Of a stretch of DNA of 64,000 nucleotides, positions 33,245-40,987 are shown piece after piece (the stretch's first letter is position 1; each line of letters begins with the position of its first letter). The position numbers were made by a program, and so were the translations under genes. The DNA is from Pseudobutyrivibrio sp. MD2005 (GTDB taxonomy: Bacteria; Bacillota; Clostridia; Lachnospirales; Lachnospiraceae): assembly GCF_000621865.1 (NCBI RefSeq), contig NZ_KK211358.1:62001-126000 (forward strand), given 5' to 3'. Under the pieces are notes generated by a model. The model was not told where the DNA came from. It did not search any database and was given only the letters and a program-made list of their open reading frames with translations.

Positions 33245-34174
33245 ATGAAAACTGAAATTGTTTTATTTACAGATGGTGAAAAGAATATTGAAGTTCAAGT
33301 AAGTCCAGATAAGGAAACAGTGTGGCTTACACAGAAGCAAATGGAAGAATTGTTTGATGTAAAGCATGCAACAATAAGTGAACATATTAACAATATTCTT
33401 TCTTCTGGAGAGCTTGATGAGACTTCTGTCGGTTTTTCCGACAAAAGTTCTGGAGGTAGAAAACCGAAGATTTACAATTTGGACATGATACTATCTGTTG
33501 GATATAGAGTTAATTCAAAGAGAGGTATTGCTTTTAGACGATGGGCAAACAATGTTCTAAAGCAATATATCATGAAGGGCTATGCAGTCAATGAAAAGAG
33601 ACTGTTAGCCTTAAATAAGACAGTTGAGATTCAATCAAAGATTATTGCAAACACTTTGGAGATTGAAGAAGCAGAGGTCCTTCGAGCAGTAAAACTTTAT
33701 ACAGACGCGCTTGTTCTCTTGGATCAGTATGATCATCAGTCATTGAGTAAACCAAAAGGCAAAAAGCCTGTTTATCGAATTACATATGAAGATTGTAGAA
33801 ATATGATAAATCATATGGAAGACAGTTTTAGCTCAGATGTATTTGGTGTCGAAAAAGAAACTGGAAAAGTAGAGGGAATTCTTGCAGCAGTATATCAAGA
33901 TGTTTTTGGTGGTGAGGTATATCCATCGCTAGAAGAAAAGGCTGCAAATCTTTTGTACTTTATGATAAAGGATCATCCATTTGCTGATGGTTGTAAAAGA
34001 ATAGCTGCATCTCTTTTTTTAGAGTTCTTAGATAAAAACGATGCATTGATACGAGATGGTCAAAAGGTTATTAGCGATGGAGCGCTCGTTGCTATTACGC
34101 TTATGATTGCAGAATCAAAACCAGAAGAAAAAGATATCATGACAACATTGGTTATGAATTTATTGAAGCTGTAG
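33245..34174 (+). CDS. RhuM-family protein with C-terminal Fic/DOC domain
   Basis: A 309-residue two-part protein. Residues about 1-130 match the RhuM virulence-protein family (VWLTQKQMEELFDV, ISEHINNIL, DMILSVGYRVNSKRGIAFRRWA). Residues about 190-309 form a Fic-like fold with the motif HPFADGCKR (H244 to R252). The consensus is HPFxxGNxR; here the Asn is replaced by C250. The catalytic His is kept. Such proteins are common in defence and mobile regions, but their targets are unknown. AAGAGGAG precedes the ATG. It lies directly before a truncated HigB gene. Confidence 0.9.
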   Translation: MKTEIVLFTDGEKNIEVQVSPDKETVWLTQKQMEELFDVKHATISEHINNILSSGELDETSVGFSDKSSGGRKPKIYNLDMILSVGYRVNSKRGIAFRRWANNVLKQYIMKGYAVNEKRLLALNKTVEIQSKIIANTLEIEEAEVLRAVKLYTDALVLLDQYDHQSLSKPKGKKPVYRITYEDCRNMINHMEDSFSSDVFGVEKETGKVEGILAAVYQDVFGGEVYPSLEEKAANLLYFMIKDHPFADGCKRIAASLFLEFLDKNDALIRDGQKVISDGALVAITLMIAESKPEEKDIMTTLVMNLLKL

Positions 34175-34196
34175 ATTACTCCTGATAGGATAAACA

Positions 34197-34412
34197 TTGC
34201 AGGCAGATCATGCACCTAAATTGTCAAGAATGCTTGATAGGTTGGATGCAAGCGCTAATCCACAGGATATGGATTTACCTGGGTATCGTTTGCATCCACT
34301 CAAAGGGGATAAAAAAGATATGTGGGCAGTTACAGTAAATGGCAACTGGCGTATGACCTTTTATTTTGAAGGACTAGATGCATATCTTGTTGATTATACG
34401 GATTATCATTAA
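34197..34412 (+). pseudogene. higB: HigB-type toxin, N-terminally truncated
   Basis: A 71-residue remnant of a RelE/ParE-superfamily mRNA-cleaving toxin. The C-terminal family blocks are clear (MDLPGYRLHPLKG, VNGNWRMTFYF, DYTDYH), but about 20 N-terminal residues are absent and a stop codon lies just upstream in frame. The only start is a TTG lacking a good ribosome binding site. The full-length family is about 92 residues. The intact antitoxin gene follows by 18 nt. The break sits 22 nt after the RhuM-Fic gene, so insertion of that gene may have cut it. Confidence 0.75.
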
Positions 34413-34430
34413 TTAATAGGAGGTAGAATA

Positions 34431-34727
34431 ATGACACGAAAACCAACACATCCCGGAAGGGTTTTTTTAGAAGATGTAATGAAGCCTCTTAACTTAACAG
34501 TTACTGAAGCTGCATTTATGTTAGGAGTTAGTAGGAAGACCTTGTCAGAATTTATTAATGAAAAATCATCACTTAGCCCTGATATGGCTTTACGTATTGC
34601 TAAAGCAACGAATACTTCAGCTGAAAGCTGGCTTAATATGCAATTAAAATTGACATTGTGGACTGCTAGTCAGAATGAACCTAAAAATGTAATTCCATTT
34701 CCACTACCAGATATTATGGAGGGGTAA
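34431..34727 (+). CDS. higA: HigA-type antitoxin (XRE family)
   Basis: DNA-binding antitoxin of 98 residues with the HigA start KPTHPGRVFLEDVMKPL and an HTH (about 22-75; TEAAFMLGVSRKTLSEFINE). It normally neutralises HigB and represses the pair. ATAGGAGG precedes the ATG. The toxin in front looks broken, so the antitoxin may now be an orphan regulator. A terminator follows. Confidence 0.92.
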   Translation: MTRKPTHPGRVFLEDVMKPLNLTVTEAAFMLGVSRKTLSEFINEKSSLSPDMALRIAKATNTSAESWLNMQLKLTLWTASQNEPKNVIPFPLPDIMEG

Positions 34728-34755
34728 TAAATCCCAAATAATGTTTGTAGATGTA

Positions 34756-34791
34756 GAAAGCTCAGGCTCGAGTTATAGAGTCTGGGCTTTC
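34756..34791 (+). terminator. Intrinsic terminator after higA
   Basis: GAAAGCTCAGGCTC (34756-34769) pairs with GAGTCTGGGCTTTC (34778-34791), with two T-G pairs, followed by TTT. Confidence 0.85.
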
Positions 34792-34796
34792 TTTAT

Positions 34797-34814
34797 ACTA
34801 CAAGTTCAATGACA
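34797..34814 (+). promoter_or_regulatory. ACTACAAGTTCAATGACA motif, copy 2
   Basis: Identical 18-bp motif, here within a 22-nt match to copy 3 that begins TTATACTACAAG. It lies 64 nt before the RNA ligase start. Confidence 0.6.
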
Positions 34815-34878
34815 ATAAGGAATTCACATGTGAAAATAATATCATCATAATAACTGAGACAGTGAGGAGAATGACATA

Positions 34879-35919
34879 ATGAGAAAACTAGCAAGTATAC
34901 AAAGAATATGGAAGATTGAGCCTATAGAAGGTGCTGACAAAATAGAATTAGCCTTTGTTTTGGGATGGCAATGTGTTGTTAATAAGGGACAGTTTAAGCC
35001 AATGGATTTGGCTGTATATTTTGAAATAGATAGTTTCTTACCAATTCGTGATGAGTTTGAATTCCTTAGAATTAGCAGCTATCGTAAAAACGATATCTTA
35101 GGCGAAGGGTTTAGACTAAAGACTATGAGGTTTAGGGGGCAGATTTCTCAAGGCCTGCTGTTGCCATTAGGACAATTTAATGAATTAGATGCTTGCGATG
35201 AGATAGGAACAGATGTGTCTGAAGCACTAGGCGTAAGAAAGTGGGAAGTAGAGGAAAAGATTACCACAGGTGGAACCATAATAGGAGAGTTGCCAATTGA
35301 TGTACCACACACAGACGAGACACGTGTTCAAGCAGAACCTGAGCTTATAAATGATTTTAAAGGGCTAGATTATTACATTTCGACCAAGATGGATGGTTCA
35401 TCACATTCTATTTCTATAGATGATGATGGCTTCCATGTAACAGGACACAATTATGAATACAAGAATGATGGGAAAAGTTCTTTTTATGAATTTGTAAATA
35501 GTCTGGGAATTGAAGCAAAACTAATGGACTATTATAAGGCTAATAATCTAAACATAATTACGATTCAGGGAGAGCTATGTGCTCCGGGCATTCAAAAGAA
35601 CAGATTAAAACTAACTAAACCTGAGTGGTACGTATTTACGATACGGGTAAATGGAAATAGAGTAGGACTTAAGCAAATGCAAGAAATATGTAAAACATTG
35701 CATTTATCGACTGTCCCTATTGAAGAAGTGGGTAATGACTTACCTTCAAAGTATCCTACTGTTGAAGCCTTATTGGAAAGAGCTGATGGGGAATATCCTA
35801 AAGGTGGAAAGAAGGAAGGCATTGTAATACGTCCGGTGGAGCCTGTTTATTGTGAACGAATAAGCGCTTCACTTTCAATGAAGGTGGTTAGTAATAAATA
35901 TTTGATTAAGAACGAATAA
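34879..35919 (+). CDS. RNA ligase of the DRB0094/Rnl5 type
   Basis: ATP-dependent RNA end-joining enzyme of 346 residues. An N-terminal OB-fold-like region (about 1-120) is the hallmark of the Deinococcus RNA ligase group. The nucleotidyltransferase core follows: motif I TKMDGSS with the AMP-accepting Lys170, motif III TIQGELCAPGIQ, motif IV EGIVIRP and motif V SMKVVSNKYL. GAGGAG precedes the ATG. The next gene, a metallophosphoesterase, starts 20 nt later, so end-processing and ligation are likely coupled. Members of this group seal nicks with a 3'-OH/5'-phosphate (family knowledge). Confidence 0.93.
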   Translation: MRKLASIQRIWKIEPIEGADKIELAFVLGWQCVVNKGQFKPMDLAVYFEIDSFLPIRDEFEFLRISSYRKNDILGEGFRLKTMRFRGQISQGLLLPLGQFNELDACDEIGTDVSEALGVRKWEVEEKITTGGTIIGELPIDVPHTDETRVQAEPELINDFKGLDYYISTKMDGSSHSISIDDDGFHVTGHNYEYKNDGKSSFYEFVNSLGIEAKLMDYYKANNLNIITIQGELCAPGIQKNRLKLTKPEWYVFTIRVNGNRVGLKQMQEICKTLHLSTVPIEEVGNDLPSKYPTVEALLERADGEYPKGGKKEGIVIRPVEPVYCERISASLSMKVVSNKYLIKNE

Positions 35920-35938
35920 TTAGGCAGAGAGGTGTAGA

Positions 35939-37249
35939 ATGATACCAAGTTTATATGAACCTTTTAAAAAGTGGGCAGAAACAGGCTCAATATATATACT
36001 TTCAGATTTACATCTTGATGATGCTGACTGCAAATTGATGGATGAAAACTGGATTAGTCCTAATGAACAAATTGATATAATCAATTCCATTATTATGAAG
36101 AATGACACATTTATATGTCTAGGCGACGTAGGGCAGTCCAACTATATTAAGAGAATAAAGGCGAGTAGAAAAATTTTGTTGTTAGGTAACCATGATAAGA
36201 AGAAGGATTATGTTGATTGCTTTGATGAGATTTATGAGGGACCTCTTTTTATTTCGGACAAGATTCTTCTTTCACATGAACCAGTCTATGGATTATCATG
36301 GTGTTTAAATATTCATGGTCATGACCATAATAATATTGAAAATTATGCAGCCGATTGTGAACATTTAAACCTGGCTGCTAATGTTTGTGGGTACAAGCCA
36401 GTAAATCTTGGAAGATTAATCAAGGAGGGAATTCTCTCTGGCGTTAAAAGTATACATAGGCAAACAATCGATAGAGCTACTGCTAAAAGTCAATTTAAAT
36501 GCAAATCCTATAAAGAAATAAATGTTGAGAATATATCAAAACAATTGAGTAATATACAAGATGTTATAAGGAAATTTGATATTAATTCAATTGAAAGTGC
36601 TTATTTTTATGAGCATCCAATTACAATACATGAATTGAACAAACTGGATGATATTACTATAGGCGAATTTAAAAGAAAGATGTCTAAAAAATTCCGAGCT
36701 TTTGTTGAAAGACTTCGAAATATGAAAATCAAAAATGATTCAGGCAAACAAGGTGTATTATTTGTCTATAAGTCTCAAGTAGAAAGCTTATTTTTAGAGA
36801 CAGATGTTGGTTTAATACATGTTGATGAATTGATGGCAGCAGAAGATTTATCTGAAGTAAATTCATATGCATATGAGTTTACGGAACAGGCAGAGGCTTT
36901 ATCATTTCTAGTTTCAGATTCTAAACTTACACAGGATAATTTGCTGGATGTAGTTGTTTCTTTTCTGCATGAAGTTTCATTTTTCGGATATGAGCAGGAG
37001 GACTTAGGCGAGAACCTAGAGTCCTTGCACAAATCAATAAAAGAAATTGAAGAACACCCAGAAAACCTAGTAAGTTATTCCAGTGACGAACTTAGGGCAA
37101 AATGGGGACTGCCAAAAGAAGAAATCTATCCTGACGAAGAGAGCAAAAAGGATGCATTTTATAAAGCAGGAATTGAGTACACTCAGTATTGCAAGAAGAT
37201 GGAACTGAAGAAAATGAAAAATAGATTCATTGATTTGTGTGGCCTATAA
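35939..37249 (+). CDS. Metallophosphoesterase fused to a DUF6557-like domain
   Basis: A 436-residue protein. Residues about 15-165 form a calcineurin-like phosphoesterase with DLHLDD, GDVGQ, GNHDKK, SHEPV and IHGHDHN, i.e. all metal-binding motifs. Residues about 280-436 match a conserved domain usually found alone (LFVYKSQVESLFLETD, ELRAKWGLPKEEIYPDE). The two parts are joined by a Lys-rich helical linker. GAGAGGTG precedes the ATG. Sitting 20 nt behind an RNA ligase, it could trim RNA ends such as cyclic phosphates before sealing (inference). Confidence 0.85.
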   Translation: MIPSLYEPFKKWAETGSIYILSDLHLDDADCKLMDENWISPNEQIDIINSIIMKNDTFICLGDVGQSNYIKRIKASRKILLLGNHDKKKDYVDCFDEIYEGPLFISDKILLSHEPVYGLSWCLNIHGHDHNNIENYAADCEHLNLAANVCGYKPVNLGRLIKEGILSGVKSIHRQTIDRATAKSQFKCKSYKEINVENISKQLSNIQDVIRKFDINSIESAYFYEHPITIHELNKLDDITIGEFKRKMSKKFRAFVERLRNMKIKNDSGKQGVLFVYKSQVESLFLETDVGLIHVDELMAAEDLSEVNSYAYEFTEQAEALSFLVSDSKLTQDNLLDVVVSFLHEVSFFGYEQEDLGENLESLHKSIKEIEEHPENLVSYSSDELRAKWGLPKEEIYPDEESKKDAFYKAGIEYTQYCKKMELKKMKNRFIDLCGL

Positions 37250-37271
37250 AAAGATACTGATAATGTTTTAT

Positions 37272-37289
37272 ACTACAAGTTCAATGACA
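37272..37289 (+). promoter_or_regulatory. ACTACAAGTTCAATGACA motif, copy 3
   Basis: Identical 18-bp motif 60 nt before the coiled-coil protein start. A TATATT -10-like box lies about 20 nt further on. Confidence 0.6.
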
Positions 37290-37349
37290 TATCTAACATT
37301 CCGTGAGACTATATTATAGGTAAGAAAAATGGTTCTAGGAGGGAAGATT

Positions 37350-38009
37350 ATGTCAGAAAAAATGTTAGTTACACAGGCTCTTGATGAGAGAGATTTACTT
37401 GTAAAAAAGATTTCAGACAAGATTGCTAAAGCAAGCTTTGTCGATAGTATTAAACATAATGAAGAAAAGGTTTTTGATGGAAGAATACTAAAGGATGAAT
37501 TTGCAAAGAATGCACATAGTGCATATCAGCAGATTGAGGACTTAATTATTCGTTATCAGAAAATTGATTCTGCCATCGTTGCTTCTAATGCAGCGACAGT
37601 AATTAAAACATCTTATGGTGAATATACTGTAGCAGGTGCTATATCTCTTAGAAGCAGATTGAGAAAGAGTGATATATATGATTCAAGCCTTGATTTTGAA
37701 TATAATTTACAAGAAAAAATGGAAGAAGAATTAAATAATTGTTTAACCCAAATTGAGTTGAAAAATAGACAGCTTCAAAGTACTGCTGAAAGTATGAGAA
37801 TGTCAATCCTAGGAAAAGATACGAAAGTAAAGGATGATAAGCCTCTTGAGGTTGTAGATACATATGTTAAGGAAAATACAACTGAGCTTGTTGATCCTTT
37901 AAATATTAAGGAAAAGATTTCTTTACTCAAGGAGAAAAGAGATACACTACTATCTGAGCTTGATACTCAGATAAAGGTTTCTAACGCGACAACTTTTATT
38001 GAAATATAA
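37350..38009 (+). CDS. Uncharacterised coiled-coil protein
   Basis: A 219-residue soluble protein, mostly helical, with heptad-like Leu/Ile/Lys/Glu patterns at about 1-40, 55-80, 110-160 and 185-210. No catalytic motif is seen. The start at 37350 is fixed by CTAGGAGGGAAG 6-8 nt upstream; the in-frame ATG at 37329 lies before this site. It carries its own copy of the 18-bp motif upstream and may belong with the RNA ligase/phosphoesterase pair. Distant similarity to the DIP1984/DUF6847 group is possible but not certain. Confidence 0.7.
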   Translation: MSEKMLVTQALDERDLLVKKISDKIAKASFVDSIKHNEEKVFDGRILKDEFAKNAHSAYQQIEDLIIRYQKIDSAIVASNAATVIKTSYGEYTVAGAISLRSRLRKSDIYDSSLDFEYNLQEKMEEELNNCLTQIELKNRQLQSTAESMRMSILGKDTKVKDDKPLEVVDTYVKENTTELVDPLNIKEKISLLKEKRDTLLSELDTQIKVSNATTFIEI

Positions 38010-38109
38010 TGCTTTTGCCTGCAATACGTAAACTATAAACCCAGCTTCCCTGTAACAGGGTTAAGTTACAATCAAGTTATTCTTTATTGCAAATTAAAGA
38101 GTAAGGACT

Positions 38110-38181
38110 TCCAGAATGGCGCAATGGTAGCGCAAAGGTAGTAAATACCTTATGTTGTAGGTTCGAATCCTACTTCCGGAT
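38110..38181 (+). tRNA. tRNA-like gene with aberrant anticodon loop (nominal UAA)
   Basis: The sequence folds as a full cloverleaf. The 7-bp acceptor stem (38110-38116 with 38174-38180) has one A-C mismatch. The D stem is GCGC/GCGC, the anticodon stem AAGGT/ACCTT, the variable loop 5 nt, and the T arm GTAGG-TTCGAAT-CCTAC. The 7-nt anticodon loop is AGTAAAT: position 33 is G where U is nearly universal, and positions 34-36 read UAA. A UAA anticodon would imply Leu, but Leu tRNAs have a long variable arm. It may be a degenerate, phage-type or decoy tRNA. No CCA follows. A short hairpin is at 38194-38210; the rest of the gap to 38419 shows nothing clear. Confidence 0.6.
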
Positions 38182-38419
38182 CCCATAACAGGAGATGGTC
38201 ATAATGACCATGCATATTTAACTGTTTTCTATTATTTGTATTTGATTAATCTTGAATTGTTAACCTTTTTCATATAAATTACTAACTGATAATTGATAAC
38301 TTTTATTTAGGCATAGAGATGTGCTGAAATCCATGACACAGGTTTTAGACGTTAAGCTGGTTGGTCTTTAGTTATCCTCATGGCTGTATTGTAGGCTATT
38401 TTCGAAAGGAGGCATTTAA

Positions 38420-38719
38420 ATGTATCCCATTATAGATAAAATGAAAACGGGTGAAAAAATTCGAATGCTCATGGAAGCAAATGGATATTCAGTCAATGAT
38501 ATTCAAGAATATTTAGGCCTTGCATGTGTACAGAGTATATATCACTGGCTTAACGGAAGCTGCCTTCCTTCTATTGACAATTTATATGCTCTGAGCGATT
38601 TATTAAACGTATCAATTGATGATATGATATGTGGTAATAAGCTAGAAAAAATTGATCAGAATACACCTGAGAGAGTATTGCATTATTATGATATATTAAA
38701 GGATATTATAGCCGCTTAG
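38420..38719 (+). CDS. XRE-family regulator
   Basis: A 99-residue DNA-binding protein. The HTH lies at about residues 10-65 (IRMLMEANGYSVNDIQEYLG, then SIYHWLNGSCLPSIDNLYAL). AAAGGAGG precedes the ATG. It stands alone, convergent with the LysR gene. Genes of this kind are frequent in mobile elements. The target is unknown. The stretch to 38853 holds no clear gene, only short frames that may be gene remnants. Confidence 0.85.
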   Translation: MYPIIDKMKTGEKIRMLMEANGYSVNDIQEYLGLACVQSIYHWLNGSCLPSIDNLYALSDLLNVSIDDMICGNKLEKIDQNTPERVLHYYDILKDIIAA

Positions 38720-38853
38720 GCTATATGCATTTGGATTTGCAGAATTTATAGTGGAAGAGGCACTTTGCTATTTGCAGCAATGTAGATAAATGGCGGGAAA
38801 AGAAAGCAAGCGAAGCTGCCAATGCCAAATATAATGAAATGAAAAGCAGTGCC

Positions 38854-39741
38854 TTATAACGGAAAGGCAACTGCTTCGTTATATAACTTTTGTAACACTT
38901 TAATAAAAGTATCAAGACTCTGACGATGATCTGCTTTGTGAGTGCAGAGGACACATGAAAATGTATCATCACAGTCATAAGGAATCCATGCAAACTGTCC
39001 GCTGTGGTCATTAAGAAAACCGGGAGCCAGACAGATTCCTTTGCCTGAAGCAACGTTAGTAAGTGTGGTGTCATGATCTGGGCTATTAAAATATTTAATC
39101 TTACCTGATGAAATAAGCTTTTGCTGAACTGATCGAAGTAGAGCAGGTGAACCGCCACCTACCATAAGAGTATGTCCGTATATATCTTCATCAGTAATAA
39201 GGTTCTTGGTTGCAAGAGGATCATTTTTAGCACAAATTAAATAAATATGACTTTGAAACAGCTTGTGGACGATGGTGCCTGCAAGCTGTTTTGTTTGATC
39301 TTCAAGGGCAAATACGATATCTGATTCATTTTTTAAAAAGCTATCGATGCTGTTTTCATATTGGAATAGGGGAGTTATTTGAACACCAGGATTACTCTTC
39401 TCAAAGTCCTTAATAGCTTCTGGGAGAAAGTAAATAGCCTGTCTAACCATTAGGCTGATAGTAATATTGTCTTGGTATTTGTCACTGAAGTTCTGCCCCT
39501 GTTCAATGGCGCGCTTCATTTCCTCACGCATGTTTGTCAGAAAGGTTACAAACTGTTCTCCAGCAGGAGTAAGAGTAGCCCCTTTTCCATTTCTAACAAA
39601 AATCTCAAATCCAACTTCCTCTTCGAGTAGCTTTATCTGATAGGAAAATGTAGGCTGGCTTACAAACATGTTCTCAGCACCTCTGGAAAAGCTCTCTGTA
39701 CGAGCCAGTTCTATACAATAATCTATCTGCTTTGTTGTCAC
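38854..39741 (-). CDS. LysR-family transcriptional regulator
   Basis: A 295-residue regulator with a winged HTH at residues 1-60 (IELARTESFSRGAENMFVSQ) and a type-2 periplasmic-like effector domain (about 90-290). The GTG start at 39741 is supported by CAGGAG 7 nt upstream. It is divergent from a flavodoxin gene, with an inverted repeat between them, so it most likely controls that gene and itself. The effector is not known. Confidence 0.93.
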   Translation of the reverse strand: MTTKQIDYCIELARTESFSRGAENMFVSQPTFSYQIKLLEEEVGFEIFVRNGKGATLTPAGEQFVTFLTNMREEMKRAIEQGQNFSDKYQDNITISLMVRQAIYFLPEAIKDFEKSNPGVQITPLFQYENSIDSFLKNESDIVFALEDQTKQLAGTIVHKLFQSHIYLICAKNDPLATKNLITDEDIYGHTLMVGGGSPALLRSVQQKLISSGKIKYFNSPDHDTTLTNVASGKGICLAPGFLNDHSGQFAWIPYDCDDTFSCVLCTHKADHRQSLDTFIKVLQKLYNEAVAFPL

Positions 39742-39775
39742 AGCACACTCCTGATATTTAAAAATTAAATCAACT

Positions 39776-39795
39776 ATCTAATGTTTCTATTGGAT
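39776..39795. promoter_or_regulatory. Probable LysR-type operator
   Basis: ATCTAA-N8-TTGGAT is an imperfect dyad in the 103-bp divergent region between the LysR and flavodoxin genes. Its size fits the T-N11-A sites of this family. Confidence 0.5.
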
Positions 39796-39844
39796 ATTAT
39801 AAAACAGGCGTGAGATAATGTAAACAACAAAGGAGGTAGTAACC

Positions 39845-40366
39845 ATGGCAAAGACTTTAATCGCTTTCTTTTCTAGAGCAGATGAAAATTATTTTGGTGG
39901 AGCAATGAGATATGTAAAGGTGGGAAATACTGAAATCGTTGTTAACCAGATGAAAGAACTGATAGATGCAGATACATTCAAGATTGAGATGTTAAATCCT
40001 TATTCTCCGGTGTACATGACCTGCATTGATGAAGCAAAGAAAGATTTAAGAGAAAATGCTCGCCCAGAGCTTACAAATTACTTTGACGGTGTTGATGAGT
40101 ATGACACCATTGTGCTTGCTTATCCAAATTACTGGGGAACATTTCCTATGGCAGTAGCAACATTTTTGGAAAGATATGATTTTACAGGAAAGACCGTACT
40201 TCCGCTTTGTACCAATGAAGGAAGTGGAATGGGTTCTAGTGAACGTGATGTTAAAAAATATGCTAAGGGTGCAGAGGTGAAAAAAGGACTTGCAATTACC
40301 GGAAGTCAGGCTGCAAATGCGAAGGCTGCAGTTGAAAAGTGGTTTTCCGCTAACGGTTTGATGTAA
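39845..40366 (+). CDS. Flavodoxin-family protein
   Basis: A 173-residue FMN-binding electron carrier or small reductase of the Flavodoxin_4 type. The N-terminus [12 protein letters not shown] takes the place of the usual phosphate loop. The aromatic loop [17 protein letters not shown] packs on the flavin in relatives. AAAGGAGG precedes the ATG. The divergent LysR gene probably regulates it. A fragment of an acetyltransferase gene follows 10 nt downstream. Confidence 0.92.
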   Translation: MAKTLIAFFSRADENYFGGAMRYVKVGNTEIVVNQMKELIDADTFKIEMLNPYSPVYMTCIDEAKKDLRENARPELTNYFDGVDEYDTIVLAYPNYWGTFPMAVATFLERYDFTGKTVLPLCTNEGSGMGSSERDVKKYAKGAEVKKGLAITGSQAANAKAAVEKWFSANGLM

Positions 40367-40376
40367 AGGAATAGAA

Positions 40377-40520
40377 ATGGAGGATGGTGTAACAATTGGT
40401 GAATATGCAGTTGTTGGAGCTGGTGCTGTAGTTACAAAAGATGTACCTGCATATGCAGTTGTAGGTGGTGTGCCTGCTAAGGTAATCAAGATGCTTGATC
40501 CAGCAGAGCAGAAGGAATAA
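40377..40520 (+). pseudogene. C-terminal fragment of a hexapeptide-repeat O-acetyltransferase
   Basis: A 47-codon frame encodes only the end of a left-handed beta-helix acetyltransferase: [20 protein letters not shown] followed by a [11 protein letters not shown] block, typical of maltose/galactoside O-acetyltransferases. The N-terminal two thirds are missing. It sits between the flavodoxin and NTF2-like genes, which suggests a deletion scar. Confidence 0.75.
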
Positions 40521-40524
40521 GGAT

Positions 40525-40893
40525 ATGGGTGAAGAAGCAAAGATTTCAGAACTATATAAAGACTACTGGGACTATATGATAGAGAAAAACATAGAAGGTC
40601 TTAGAAGTCTTATGTCTTCAGACTATTGTCTCTATCATATGACCGGTGTAAAGCAGTCAGCTGATGAGTTTTTAAACGGATTAAAAAATGGCACCTTTAA
40701 TTATTATTCAGCTGAGCATGATGATATTGAAGTAAGTGTTTATGGTGATGAGGCATCCATGACAGGTAAAAGTAGAGTAGTTGCTGCTGTCTACGGTGGA
40801 AGTAAAGGAAACTGGAGATTGCAGGGAGACTTTACTCTTAGAAAAGAAAATGGAAGCTGGAAGTTTACAAGTTCCAGAGCATCAACATATTAA
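40525..40893 (+). CDS. SnoaL/NTF2-like protein
   Basis: A 122-residue protein with the cone-shaped NTF2-like pattern: an N-terminal helix (ISELYKDYWDYMIEKN), then a curved sheet with VAAVYGGSKGNWRLQGDF and a Trp-rich end (GSWKFTSS). Members are ligand-binding or small enzymes of the DUF4440 sort. The ATG at 40525 follows ATAAGGAT; a longer frame opening at 40495 lies in the fragment gene. No catalytic role can be assigned. Confidence 0.8.
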   Translation: MGEEAKISELYKDYWDYMIEKNIEGLRSLMSSDYCLYHMTGVKQSADEFLNGLKNGTFNYYSAEHDDIEVSVYGDEASMTGKSRVVAAVYGGSKGNWRLQGDFTLRKENGSWKFTSSRASTY

Positions 40894-40905
40894 GGAGGAT
40901 TTTAC

Positions 40906-40937
40906 AATAGGTAAACCTAGGAGGGTAGTCACACCAA
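40906..40937 (+). repeat. Shared intergenic module 1, second copy
   Basis: AATAGGTAAACCTAGGAGGG followed by TAGTCACACCAA, nearly identical to 29888-29920. Here its GAGGGT and CCAA parts become the left arm of the following terminator. Confidence 0.7.
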
Positions 40938-40982
40938 TGTCATCTTAACTTAATGACATTGGTCTTCGGACCCTCATTTTTT
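40921..40982 (+). terminator. Two-stem terminator with internal loop
   Basis: The inner stem CCAATGTCAT/ATGACATTGG (40934-40943 with 40953-40962) is perfect. The outer stem GAGGGT/ACCCTC (40921-40926 with 40970-40975) is also perfect, with a 7x7 internal loop between them. A run of Ts follows at 40977-40982. Confidence 0.85.
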
Positions 40983-40987
40983 CTTTG

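Noticed and set aside
40907-40982. Riboswitch
   Set aside because: No known aptamer pattern is recognised, and the block follows a gene and ends in a terminator with no coding sequence close behind.
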